Origin: Brachyspira murdochii
Lineage (GTDB): Bacteria > Spirochaetota > JAAYUW01
Direction: 5' to 3'
NCBI GenBank assembly: GCA_020722965.1
Contig: DYJT01000002.1
Location: forward strand, 54,242-118,241
DNA: 64,000 nt
The notes beneath the pieces are model-generated. The model worked only from the letters and a program-made list of their open reading frames with translations, was not told where the DNA came from and made no database searches. This document shows positions 9,003-17,030 of this stretch, one piece after another; position 1 is the stretch's first letter, and each line of letters opens with the position of its first letter. The position numbers and the translations under genes are program-made.

Positions 9003-9029
9003 TAAAATCATTTGAAAAGATGACGATAA
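9003..9029 (+). promoter_or_regulatory. Sigma-28 (FliA-type) promoter of fliS
   Basis: TAAA (9003-9006), exactly 15 bp, then GACGATAA (9022-9029). The flagellar sigma-28 consensus is TAAA-N15-GCCGATAA, so only one position of the -10 differs. It ends 30 bp before the fliS start. Late control of fliS by sigma-28 is known in other bacteria. Confidence 0.75.
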
Positions 9030-9059
9030 TACAATAAATGAGTAGGCTTGGGGGTTATT

Positions 9060-9500
9060 TTGTCAGATAATAAACAAATTCAAAGTTATCTTGAGATGAA
9101 GGTTAAAACTGCAAGCCCGATTCAGCTTGTGATTATGCTTTATGATAAAGCCATTGTATGCCTTAATACTGCTATTGAATATATAAATAAAAATTCAATA
9201 AAGTTTGATTTAATAAATAACAATATAATTAGAGCTCAGGATATTGTATCAGAATTAATGTTATCCCTTGATTTTGAACAGGGTGGTGATATTGCTCAAA
9301 ATCTCTTTGCAATCTATGATTATTGCATGAAAGAGATGATTGATGGAAATATAAAAAAGGATGCAAAAAAACTTTCTGATGTAGTTAAGATACTTTCTGA
9401 ATTAAGAAGTGCCTGGGCTGAACTGGGAAAAAAAGATACCTCCAAGAAAAATTTATCTAATGAAAGTCCTGAAGGTTCCTCTTTTAACTTTAAAATTTAA
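9060..9500 (+). CDS. fliS: Flagellar export chaperone FliS
   Basis: FliS binds flagellin C-termini in the cytoplasm, preventing polymerisation before export. The 146-residue product shows the family hallmark YLEMKVKTASPIQLVIMLYDKAI near the N-terminus (YxxxxxxTASPxxLxxMLYDxxI, split here over two helices). It also has the helical-bundle segment NIIRAQDIVSELMLSLDF and ends with a disordered Ser/Asn-rich tail. I prefer the TTG at 9060, which follows a G-run GGGGG (9050-9054); the TTG at 9048 would add four residues but has little room for a ribosome site. A sigma-28 promoter lies just upstream. The nfo gene follows 12 bp later and may be co-transcribed. Confidence 0.9.
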   Translation: MSDNKQIQSYLEMKVKTASPIQLVIMLYDKAIVCLNTAIEYINKNSIKFDLINNNIIRAQDIVSELMLSLDFEQGGDIAQNLFAIYDYCMKEMIDGNIKKDAKKLSDVVKILSELRSAWAELGKKDTSKKNLSNESPEGSSFNFKI

Positions 9501-9512
9501 TAAAAAAAAGAT

Positions 9513-10367
9513 ATGGAATTCGATAAAAGGTTTGGTTCTCATATTGGCATAAAAAATGGTCTGACTTCTGCTTTGATTACTGCCCAAAAACTTGGATTTC
9601 ATTCTCTTCAATTATTTACTAAAAATGCAACAAGATGGGTAGGAAAAGATCCCGTTCAGTCAGATATAGATAGTTTTAATAAACTAATAAAAGATAAATT
9701 CTTCTTTAAAGTTGTAGCCCATGCATCTTATTTAATAAATCCAGCATCAATTGATAAGGATGTTCTTGAAAAAAGTTTAAATTCTTTGCAGGATGAACTT
9801 AATAGATGCTCAAGGTATAATATAAATTTTTATGTAATTCATCCAGGCTCACATATGGGTTTTGGGCCGGGAAATGGATTAAAACAGGTAGTAAAATCCT
9901 TTGATTCTGTCGATATTCCTTCAAATGTGAAGATTCTTCTTGAAACAACATCAGGTCAGGGAACTAATCTTGGTTCAAAATTTGAAGATCTTGCATTTAT
10001 ACTTTCAAATGTAAAAAATAGCTCCTCATTTGACATTTGTTATGATACCTGCCATACTTTCTCTGCTGGTTATGACATACGAGATGAAAAATCTTTTGAA
10101 AATACTATGAATTTACTCGATAAAATCATAGGATTAAAACATGTGAAAGTAATTCATGTTAACGATTCTAAATTCCCTTTAAATTCTAAAAAAGATAGGC
10201 ATCAGCATTTAGGGCAGGGATATATTGGGTTAGATGCATTTAAATTTTTAGTAAATTTTAAGCCTTTTGAGGATGTACCATTTTTACTTGAAACAGAAAA
10301 GAGTGATGATTATCACGAAGATATAGAAAATTGTAGTAAATTACAGAGTCTTATCGGAATTCAATAA
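9513..10367 (+). CDS. nfo: Endonuclease IV (AP endonuclease)
   Basis: A 284-residue TIM-barrel endonuclease that cuts DNA 5' of abasic sites in base-excision repair. All metal-ligand segments are present in order: VAHASYLIN, VIHPGSHMG, LLETTSGQGTNLG, CYDTCHTFSAGYD, VIHVNDSK, DRHQHLGQGYIG and LLETEK. The length is normal for the family. It follows fliS by 12 bp on the same strand. Its last 27 bp overlap the 3' end of the convergent chemoreceptor gene. Confidence 0.95.
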   Translation: MEFDKRFGSHIGIKNGLTSALITAQKLGFHSLQLFTKNATRWVGKDPVQSDIDSFNKLIKDKFFFKVVAHASYLINPASIDKDVLEKSLNSLQDELNRCSRYNINFYVIHPGSHMGFGPGNGLKQVVKSFDSVDIPSNVKILLETTSGQGTNLGSKFEDLAFILSNVKNSSSFDICYDTCHTFSAGYDIRDEKSFENTMNLLDKIIGLKHVKVIHVNDSKFPLNSKKDRHQHLGQGYIGLDAFKFLVNFKPFEDVPFLLETEKSDDYHEDIENCSKLQSLIGIQ

Positions 10368-12122
10368 ATCAGTAGATTCAGGAAGTTTGAAAACATTTAT
10401 CATCTCGACCAGCTGGTCTATTAGGAATTTGTTTGTGTATTCTATTTCTATAAAACTACCGATCGATTTTTTAATAAGATTAATTTCTTCGTTTATATTC
10501 TTGATATAATTGTCATTTAAATCTATTTTGTCTTTAACTTCAAAAAGGTTGCTATTGATATTATCCAGATGTTTTGAGATTATATTACTAAAATTTGAAA
10601 AATTAGAAGTAAATTCAGTTAATTTATTTACTATTTCAATTACCTTTTCGCTATTCTTTGAAGTAGAATCGATTTGAGAGTTTATAAAATTCTGGAATTC
10701 ACTAAATGAGATAGTGGTCTGTAATATTGAACTTATTGTGTCTATATTTCCTTTAAGTGATTCATTGGCAGAGGCTACCTCATTTTGAATTTTTTCAAGA
10801 TTCGAGTTTATTTGAGAGATATTTTGCTCTTCTTGTTCGGATAGTTTTTTTACTTCATCGGCAACAACAGCAAAACCACTACCATACTCTTCTGCATGAG
10901 CAGCTTCGATTGCTGCATTCATCGCTAAAATAGATGTTTTTTCTATTGTTTTTTGCACCGATTGTATCATTTGGGAAATTTCATCAACTGAACTATTTAC
11001 AGATAAAATCCATCTTTTGAAATCATCAATTCCTTTTTCACCACTATTTATCATGCTTTTGATATTTGAAATTTCTTTTTGAGATTCAAGACTTTTTTCT
11101 TTAAGGTTGTAAATACTATCAGTAAGGTTTCTGGTAATATCTTTTACTTCGTTTGCTATTTTGTTTTGAATATTAATCTCATTTTTTATCTTTAATAAAA
11201 ATTGCTCAATATCTGAAATTTCCTCAGACATTCCTTTATAATTATTAGAAAGTTGCAATGAATTGTTTAATGTTTCTTTACTATCATCATAAATTTTATC
11301 TAAGGTTTTAGATGTTTCATTCGTTTTTTGATTTAAAATTTCAAAACTCTCGTTATTTTTGGATATCATTATTTTGATTTGGTTTAATACCGTAACAAGT
11401 TTAAAGATAAAATTATTATAAAATATTGCCAATTTTTGAGTTTCATCTTTCGATTTAATCTTAACAAAGTGGGATAGATCTCCATTCGAGCCAAGTTCAA
11501 ATGAATTAAGAAAAATATTTAAATTTGATATAAAATCATGAATAATTCTTTTAAAAAATAGAAAAACTATTAGAAAAATCAGTAATCCCAAAACCATTGT
11601 ATATCTTATCAATGATACTCTTTGCAAGGAAGAATCTTCCATAAGATTTGTGATTTTAGTTGTCTCAGAAATTAATTTTTCATTTTTATCTAATGCCGAG
11701 GTGAATAAACCTTCATCTTTTGTTTGAATATAATATTCCAAGATGCTTTTGTATTCATCCCATAATCTTATCAGTATTATCAATTGAGTAAAAACCTTTT
11801 TATCGCTTATTTTTTTGATTTTTGTAGTATTAGAAACAATTCCTCCATCTTTTAAAGCTTTGAAAGATGTATCAATGTATTGAATATCCTCTTTCAATAT
11901 TTGAGTATTACCATTACGATGTTTTATTGTTAAAAGATCTCTTTCTATTTTTTGAATATAAAGGCTTTGTTTACCAAGTAAATTTATAGTTGAACCATCA
12001 CTAGTTTGCTTGGTTAAAATAGCTATGATAATTAAAAAAATAATTAAAAAAACAGTAAATAAAAAGCTGTATGAAAAATTTAGTTTTTTGTGTAATGTAA
12101 AATAAAAAATCTTATCCTTCAT
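10341..12122 (-). CDS. Methyl-accepting chemotaxis protein
   Basis: A transmembrane chemoreceptor that signals to CheA/CheW. From the ATG at 12122 it has 593 residues; an ATG four codons upstream (12134) is possible, but GAGAG lies 5 bp before the one chosen. There is a membrane helix at about residues 14-36 and a periplasmic helical region starting LLGKQSLYIQKIERDL, reminiscent of the PilJ/type-IV-pili sensor domain. A second membrane helix is at about 170-190, followed by a HAMP-like linker and a long coiled coil. The signalling tip AMNAAIEAAHAEEYGSGF then VVADEVKKLSEQ lies near residue 400. There is no CheR-docking pentapeptide at the C-terminus. It overlaps nfo tail-to-tail by 27 bp. Confidence 0.92.
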   Translation of the reverse strand: MKDKIFYFTLHKKLNFSYSFLFTVFLIIFLIIIAILTKQTSDGSTINLLGKQSLYIQKIERDLLTIKHRNGNTQILKEDIQYIDTSFKALKDGGIVSNTTKIKKISDKKVFTQLIILIRLWDEYKSILEYYIQTKDEGLFTSALDKNEKLISETTKITNLMEDSSLQRVSLIRYTMVLGLLIFLIVFLFFKRIIHDFISNLNIFLNSFELGSNGDLSHFVKIKSKDETQKLAIFYNNFIFKLVTVLNQIKIMISKNNESFEILNQKTNETSKTLDKIYDDSKETLNNSLQLSNNYKGMSEEISDIEQFLLKIKNEINIQNKIANEVKDITRNLTDSIYNLKEKSLESQKEISNIKSMINSGEKGIDDFKRWILSVNSSVDEISQMIQSVQKTIEKTSILAMNAAIEAAHAEEYGSGFAVVADEVKKLSEQEEQNISQINSNLEKIQNEVASANESLKGNIDTISSILQTTISFSEFQNFINSQIDSTSKNSEKVIEIVNKLTEFTSNFSNFSNIISKHLDNINSNLFEVKDKIDLNDNYIKNINEEINLIKKSIGSFIEIEYTNKFLIDQLVEMINVFKLPESTDLLNSDKTL

Positions 12123-12212
12123 TTTTTCTCTCATTAATCGTTAGCAATAAAAAGCAATATAACTTTAGCAACCAAATTTTTTTGTAATAAATAGATGGAG
12201 GAATTGTAAAAT

Positions 12213-12917
12213 TTAAACTCCTAAATATGCTTCTTTTACTTTTGGATTATTGGCAATCTCGCTTGCGGGTCCATGAAAACTGATTAATCCAACCTCTAAA
12301 ACATATGCATAATCTGAAATCTCAAGAGCTTTTTTCGCGTTTTGTTCAACAAGTAATATTGTCGCTCCTTTTTTATTTATCTTCAGTATTGTGTTAAATA
12401 TTTCTTCAACTAGAACTGGAGACAATCCCATCGAGGGTTCATCAAACAAAACAAATGAACCACCTGTAACCAAAGCTCTTGCGACCGCAAGCATTTGCTG
12501 TTCACCCCCAGACAGAGTTCCACCTAACTGCTTTTTTCTTTCTTTCAATCTTGGAAATAGTTCAAACACCTCATCGAATTTTTTCTCTTTTTCTTTTTTA
12601 TTTTTTATAAGCCATGCTGCCATATCCAGATTTTCTTGAACAGTAAGCGTGGCAAATATCCTTCTACCTTCCGGGACATGAGATATACCTAATTCAACAA
12701 GCTTATGCGCTGGAAGATTAAAAATATCTTGATTCTTGAATAAAATTTTTCCTTTATTGGCCTTCATAAGTCCACTTAAAGTTCTAAGAGTGGTCGTTTT
12801 GCCGGCTCCATTGGCACCAATTAAAGTTACTATTTTTTTTTCTGGTACTTCAAAAGATATTCCTTTAATTGCCTTTATCTGACCATACAAAACTTCTAAA
12901 TTTTCAACTTTTAGCAT
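12213..12917 (-). CDS. livF: Branched-chain amino acid ABC transporter ATPase LivF
   Basis: The second ATPase of a LIV-type importer; it binds the membrane subunits on the cytoplasmic face. It shows Walker A GANGAGKTT, the Q-loop region, the LivF-type VPEGRRIFATLTVQENL segment, signature LSGGEQQ and Walker B FVLFDEPSMGLSP, with H-loop replaced by the family-typical LLVEQN. I chose the ATG at 12917 because AAGGAG lies 8 bp upstream, inside the end of livG. An upstream ATG would add six residues and overlap livG. It is the last gene of the operon. Confidence 0.94.
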   Translation of the reverse strand: MLKVENLEVLYGQIKAIKGISFEVPEKKIVTLIGANGAGKTTTLRTLSGLMKANKGKILFKNQDIFNLPAHKLVELGISHVPEGRRIFATLTVQENLDMAAWLIKNKKEKEKKFDEVFELFPRLKERKKQLGGTLSGGEQQMLAVARALVTGGSFVLFDEPSMGLSPVLVEEIFNTILKINKKGATILLVEQNAKKALEISDYAYVLEVGLISFHGPASEIANNPKVKEAYLGV

Positions 12918-12918
12918 G

Positions 12919-13740
12919 CTATTCTCCTTTACCAAGGTAAGCTTCTATGACCTTTTTATTGTTAGCAACTTCTTTAGGATTACCTTCGGCAATAGTTTCG
13001 CCAAAATCTATCACCTTAATAAATTCACAAATACCCATGACTACTTTCATATGATGTTCAATAAGCAATATAGTTAAGTTAAATTTATCCCTGATAAGGT
13101 GGATTAATTCCATAAGATTACCTACCTCCGCTGGGTTCATCCCGGCTGCTGGCTCATCAAGTAAAAGTAGTGATGGGTGGGTTGCTAAAGCACGAGCTAT
13201 TTCTAATTTTCTAAGCATACCATATGGAAGATTTTTTGCTGTGTCATACATAAATGCTTCAAGTTTAAATATTCTTAATAACTCGAATGCCTCTTCTTTA
13301 ATTTGATCTTCAACAGAATTGTAAGTGGATGTTCTAAAGAATGAATCAAATAAAGATGTTTTGGTGAAATGCTTTGTATGTTCTTCACTTCGTGTGAAGG
13401 TATGTTTAGAACTCTGAGTAGCATAATGTCTGGCAATTCTAATATTATCAAGAACCGAAAGAGTATTAAAAATTCTAAGATTTTGAAATGTCCTTGCAAT
13501 ACCCATATGAACTATTTGATATGGCTTTTTCCCGTTAATATTGTGAGTTAAAAAATCAATCTTACCTTCGGTAGGATTATAAACTCCTGTAATAAGATTA
13601 AAAATAGTAGTTTTACCCGCACCATTTGGGCCAATTAATCCCCAAAGAGCCGAAGGAGGTAAATCAATATTAAAATTTGATACAGCCTTTAAACCGCCAA
13701 AATAATGAGTTAATTTTTCTATTTTAAGAACACTATTCAT
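12919..13740 (-). CDS. livG: Branched-chain amino acid ABC transporter ATPase LivG
   Basis: A 273-residue LivG ATPase. Walker A GPNGAGKTT is followed by the LIV-specific GIARTFQNLRIF segment. The middle insert of about 40 residues after HYATQSSKH is usual for LivG. The signature is the degenerate LPYGMLRKLE, then Walker B LLLLDEPAAGMNP and H-loop LLIEHHM. Its ATG overlaps the livM stop by 8 bp and has Shine-Dalgarno GGAGG. The stop is 1 bp before the livF start. Confidence 0.95.
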   Translation of the reverse strand: MNSVLKIEKLTHYFGGLKAVSNFNIDLPPSALWGLIGPNGAGKTTIFNLITGVYNPTEGKIDFLTHNINGKKPYQIVHMGIARTFQNLRIFNTLSVLDNIRIARHYATQSSKHTFTRSEEHTKHFTKTSLFDSFFRTSTYNSVEDQIKEEAFELLRIFKLEAFMYDTAKNLPYGMLRKLEIARALATHPSLLLLDEPAAGMNPAEVGNLMELIHLIRDKFNLTILLIEHHMKVVMGICEFIKVIDFGETIAEGNPKEVANNKKVIEAYLGKGE

Positions 13741-14788
13741 GCATATCCTCCTCTTCAGGGATTAAGAATTTAAGCTCTTTCATTCCCATCAGACCCTCTG
13801 TCCTAAAAAGCATTATAAATATTAGTAAAAGAGAATAGATAACCATTCTCCATTGATCGCCAACAGGAACTTTTAAGATATCTGTTAATGATGCTAGGAC
13901 TATTCTGAGTCCTTCAGAAAGAAAAGTTAATACAAATGCAGCTATTACAGAACCGGAGATGCTACCCATACCTCCAGCATAGACCATTATTAAAACTAAT
14001 ATTGAATACATAAATCCAAATTGCGTAGGATGTGCTATCTGGATAAGATGAACGAGAAGACCCCCACCTATTCCTGCAAAAAAAGCTCCAATAACAAAGG
14101 CAAGAATCTTATAATTGGTTGTATTGATACCGACAAGTTCTGCCGCAACTTCATTTTCTCTGATGGATAATAATGCCCTTCCATGCGTTGAAAAAACAAG
14201 GTTTCTAATAAGAATGATTGTCAGAATTGCTGTTATATAAATTATCGGGAATGTCGAAAATTTTGGTATTCCAAGTAGACCTCTAGGACCGCCAACATAA
14301 TCAATATTGTTGAAAATTGTTCGAATTATCTCACCAAAACCAAGTGTCATAATAGCAAGATAGTCACCTTTAAGTCTAAGGGAAGGGAAACCTATTATAA
14401 AACCTACTACCGCAGCGAATAAACCTCCAATTAAAAGAGAAAGTATAAAAATAGCAAAATTTGGTATATTTATAGGGGTTATTTTTAATATAAGAGTTGT
14501 GATAGTAGCTGAAGTATAAGCCCCTACGGCAGCGAATCCCATATGTCCTATCGAAAATTGCCCGGTAAAACCATTGATTAAATTCAGTGAAACGGCAAGA
14601 ATTACATAAACCAGTGAGACATTAATTATCTGGATTATATATGCATTAAAAATATCAAACTTGTGAAGAAGCATTATTAAAAACATCAATAAAATCGAAA
14701 ATATAAAGAAGAGGACTATCCTTCTTTTGAAGAAACTAAAAAAACCATGGGAAATTGAGCTTTTATTCTCTGTTTTATCTTTTTTCAT
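13733..14788 (-). CDS. livM: Branched-chain amino acid ABC transporter permease LivM
   Basis: A 351-residue inner-membrane permease with a basic N-terminal tail and 8-10 hydrophobic helices. Family signatures include LNLINGFTGQFSIGHMGFAA, the EAA-like loop GFPSLRLKGDYLAIMTLGFG and GRALLSIRENEVAAELVGIN. It pairs with LivH to form the translocation path. Shine-Dalgarno AGGAG precedes the ATG, and livH ends 8 bp upstream. Confidence 0.95.
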   Translation of the reverse strand: MKKDKTENKSSISHGFFSFFKRRIVLFFIFSILLMFLIMLLHKFDIFNAYIIQIINVSLVYVILAVSLNLINGFTGQFSIGHMGFAAVGAYTSATITTLILKITPINIPNFAIFILSLLIGGLFAAVVGFIIGFPSLRLKGDYLAIMTLGFGEIIRTIFNNIDYVGGPRGLLGIPKFSTFPIIYITAILTIILIRNLVFSTHGRALLSIRENEVAAELVGINTTNYKILAFVIGAFFAGIGGGLLVHLIQIAHPTQFGFMYSILVLIMVYAGGMGSISGSVIAAFVLTFLSEGLRIVLASLTDILKVPVGDQWRMVIYSLLLIFIMLFRTEGLMGMKELKFLIPEEEDMHE

Positions 14789-14796
14789 ATATACTC

Positions 14797-15726
14797 CTAG
14801 ATCTTATCAGCGATCTTTTCACCAAGTAGACCCTGGGGTCTAAAAAGGAGAACTATTATTAGAATTGCAAATGCAATCCCTTCACCAATAAGAGAATTCA
14901 TCGCTGTTGCAAAAGTTTCGGCTATACCCATTATATAACTACCAAGCATTGCTCCAGGAATGTTTCCTATTCCTCCCAATACTGCAGCTATAAAAGCCTT
15001 TAATCCTGGTAAAATTCCCATGTATGGATAAATTCTTGGGTAAGTTAATCCAGCAAGGAGACCGGCGATTCCTGCGAAAGAACCTCCGATTAAAAATGTA
15101 ATACCTATGACACTTTCTATATTAATTCCCATGAGTTTTGCCGCATCTTTATCTTGAGAAACTGCTCTCATGGCTTTTCCGATTTTTGTATACTTTACTA
15201 ATATAGTCAAAAAAATCATTAAAAGGGCAGCAACGCCCAAATCCAGTAATACATAGTTTGAAACAATTGCCGGGCCAAAGTTGTATGTCTGTTTTTTAAT
15301 AAGTTCTGGAAATCCTCTATAAGAAGGGCCAATTGCAGGTAGTGCAGATAAAAAATATTCTAAAAACATCGAAACACCAATTGCTGTAATGAGTGAAGAA
15401 AGTCTTGGCTTATCTCTTAAGGGTTTATATGCAAATTGATTTGCCATTATAGCGATTATTCCACCACTGATCATACTTCCTAATAGAATAGCAAAGAATA
15501 AAACTAGTACAGCGATATTACCTGGTAGCGAAGATGAAATGATAGTGCCAAAAGCAAAAAATAGACCGTATGAAGCATAAGCTCCAATCATAAAAAAATC
15601 GCCGTGTGCGAAGTTTATTAATCTTACAATACCATATACCATAGTATATCCAAGGGCAATAAGGGCATAAATACTGCCTAACTGTAAACCATTAAAAATT
15701 TGTTGTAATACTGTGCTAATATTCAT
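14797..15726 (-). CDS. livH: Branched-chain amino acid ABC transporter permease LivH
   Basis: A 309-residue membrane permease. LivH signatures are LGYTMVYGIVRLINFAHGD near the N-terminus and GKAMRAVSQDKDAAKLMGI in the cytoplasmic loop. The ATG at 15726 is chosen because the run GGGGGA lies just before it. A TTG six codons upstream is also in frame but would begin next to the T-tract of the attenuator. The gene is separated from livK by the hairpin at 15743-15772, so its expression is probably below that of livK. Confidence 0.94.
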   Translation of the reverse strand: MNISTVLQQIFNGLQLGSIYALIALGYTMVYGIVRLINFAHGDFFMIGAYASYGLFFAFGTIISSSLPGNIAVLVLFFAILLGSMISGGIIAIMANQFAYKPLRDKPRLSSLITAIGVSMFLEYFLSALPAIGPSYRGFPELIKKQTYNFGPAIVSNYVLLDLGVAALLMIFLTILVKYTKIGKAMRAVSQDKDAAKLMGINIESVIGITFLIGGSFAGIAGLLAGLTYPRIYPYMGILPGLKAFIAAVLGGIGNIPGAMLGSYIMGIAETFATAMNSLIGEGIAFAILIIVLLFRPQGLLGEKIADKI

Positions 15727-15742
15727 TTGATCCCCCACAAAC

Positions 15743-15772
15743 AAAAAAGTCAGGGGGATAATTCCCCCCTGA
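15743..15772 (-). terminator. Attenuating terminator between livK and livH
   Basis: On the minus strand the RNA would read UCAGGGGG-loop-CCCCCUGA, an 8-bp GC-rich stem, followed by CUUUUUUG. It sits in the 57-bp gap between livK and livH. Such hairpins allow excess binding protein over the membrane subunits. Confidence 0.8.
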
Positions 15773-15783
15773 TTAAATATAAC

Positions 15784-16923
15784 TTAAGGATTGACTGTTG
15801 CCTGATAAACCTGTTGACCATCTTTGATAGCTATAATTACAGCTGACTTGATAGGATTTCTATTTTTATCGAATGTAATTAAACCAGAAACGACATTAAT
15901 ATTTGTTTCCATAAGAGCTTTTTTTATCTTTTCTGGATCTAATGAACCGGCTCTTTTAATTGCATCTAACATGATAATTGTGGCATCATAAGCTAAAGCA
16001 GCAAGTGCATCTGGTACTTTATTGTATTTTGCCTGATATTTTTTAACAAATTCTTGAACTATTGGTCTTGGATCATCCTTTGAGAAATGGTTAGTAAAAT
16101 ATCCATTTTCAATAGCTGTGCCAGCGATTTTGACTAGATCTGGTGAATCCCATCCATCACCTCCAACAAGTGGTCCATTAAAACCAAGTTCTCTGGCTTG
16201 TTTAGCAATTAAAGCTGTATCATTGTAATAGTCAGAAATATAGATAACATCAGGTTGAGCAGCTATAATTTTTGTTAATTGTGCTTTAAAATCTGTTGTG
16301 CCGGTTGGGTGAGCTTCAAAAGCTACAATTGTTCCACCAAGTTCTGTGAATTTATCTCTGAAAAACTCAGCTAAACCTTTTGTATAGTCATTTCCAACAT
16401 CAAAAATGCATGCTGCTTTTCTTGAATTTAAATTTTCATAAGCAAATTTAGCGCCAACAGTACCTTGGAATGGATCTATAAAACATGCTCGATAAATATA
16501 ATCGCCAACTTCGGTAACTTTTGGGTTTGTTGAAGTAGGACTGATCATAGGAACCTTATATTGCTGGCTTATAGGTGCACCGGCTAAGGAACATTTACTC
16601 ATAACTGTACCTACGATTGCTACTACTTTATCTTGAGTTATAAGTTTTGTCCACACAGTAGCGGCTTCGGTTGGGTCCCCTTTATCGTCCTGGAATATAA
16701 TCTTAATATTTTTCCCAAGAAGACCACCTGCAGCATTCCATTCTTCTACTGCTAATTCAGCACCTTCTTTTGTTGAAATACCAAAAGTAGCTGCCTCTCC
16801 AGTTATCGGACCTACACCTCCGATGACTACCTCTTTAGCTTCTTTCTTGCAACCAGAAAGAGCAAAGGTAACCAATAAAAGGATAAAAAGAGCAAGAAAT
16901 AGATAACGAAAATTTCGTTTCAT
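15784..16923 (-). CDS. livK: Branched-chain amino acid ABC transporter substrate-binding lipoprotein
   Basis: A 379-residue periplasmic binding protein of the LivJ/LivK type. It has a lipoprotein signal with lipobox LSGC (Cys25). The mature part starts with VVIGGVGPITGEAATFG, followed by the Leu/Ile/Val receptor-fold segments GAELAVEEWNAAGG and MISPTSTNPKVTE, and ends in ITFDKNRNPI. Substrate is likely branched-chain or related amino acids, though LIV-type receptors also bind amides and urea. It is the first gene of the operon, with Shine-Dalgarno AAAGGAG and a strong promoter at 16964-16992. Confidence 0.94.
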   Translation of the reverse strand: MKRNFRYLFLALFILLLVTFALSGCKKEAKEVVIGGVGPITGEAATFGISTKEGAELAVEEWNAAGGLLGKNIKIIFQDDKGDPTEAATVWTKLITQDKVVAIVGTVMSKCSLAGAPISQQYKVPMISPTSTNPKVTEVGDYIYRACFIDPFQGTVGAKFAYENLNSRKAACIFDVGNDYTKGLAEFFRDKFTELGGTIVAFEAHPTGTTDFKAQLTKIIAAQPDVIYISDYYNDTALIAKQARELGFNGPLVGGDGWDSPDLVKIAGTAIENGYFTNHFSKDDPRPIVQEFVKKYQAKYNKVPDALAALAYDATIIMLDAIKRAGSLDPEKIKKALMETNINVVSGLITFDKNRNPIKSAVIIAIKDGQQVYQATVNP

Positions 16924-16963
16924 AACAAACTCCTTTTAAAAAAAATTAAACATATTCCAACTT

Positions 16964-16992
16964 ATTCTAAAACCATTTACCGGATATGTCAA
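16964..16992 (-). promoter_or_regulatory. Sigma-70 promoter of liv operon
   Basis: On the minus strand TTGACA (16992-16987), 17 bp, TAGAAT (16969-16964). The -35 is a perfect match and the -10 matches 5 of 6. It ends 40 bp before the livK start. Confidence 0.8.
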
Positions 16993-17030
16993 GAATTTTA
17001 ACAAAAAAATTTTTAAATAATAAGATTTTG

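Noticed and set aside
12123-12160. Sigma-28 promoter before the chemoreceptor gene
   Set aside because: An AACGATTA-like -10 and a TAAA exist on the minus strand, but the spacing is about 21 bp instead of 15.
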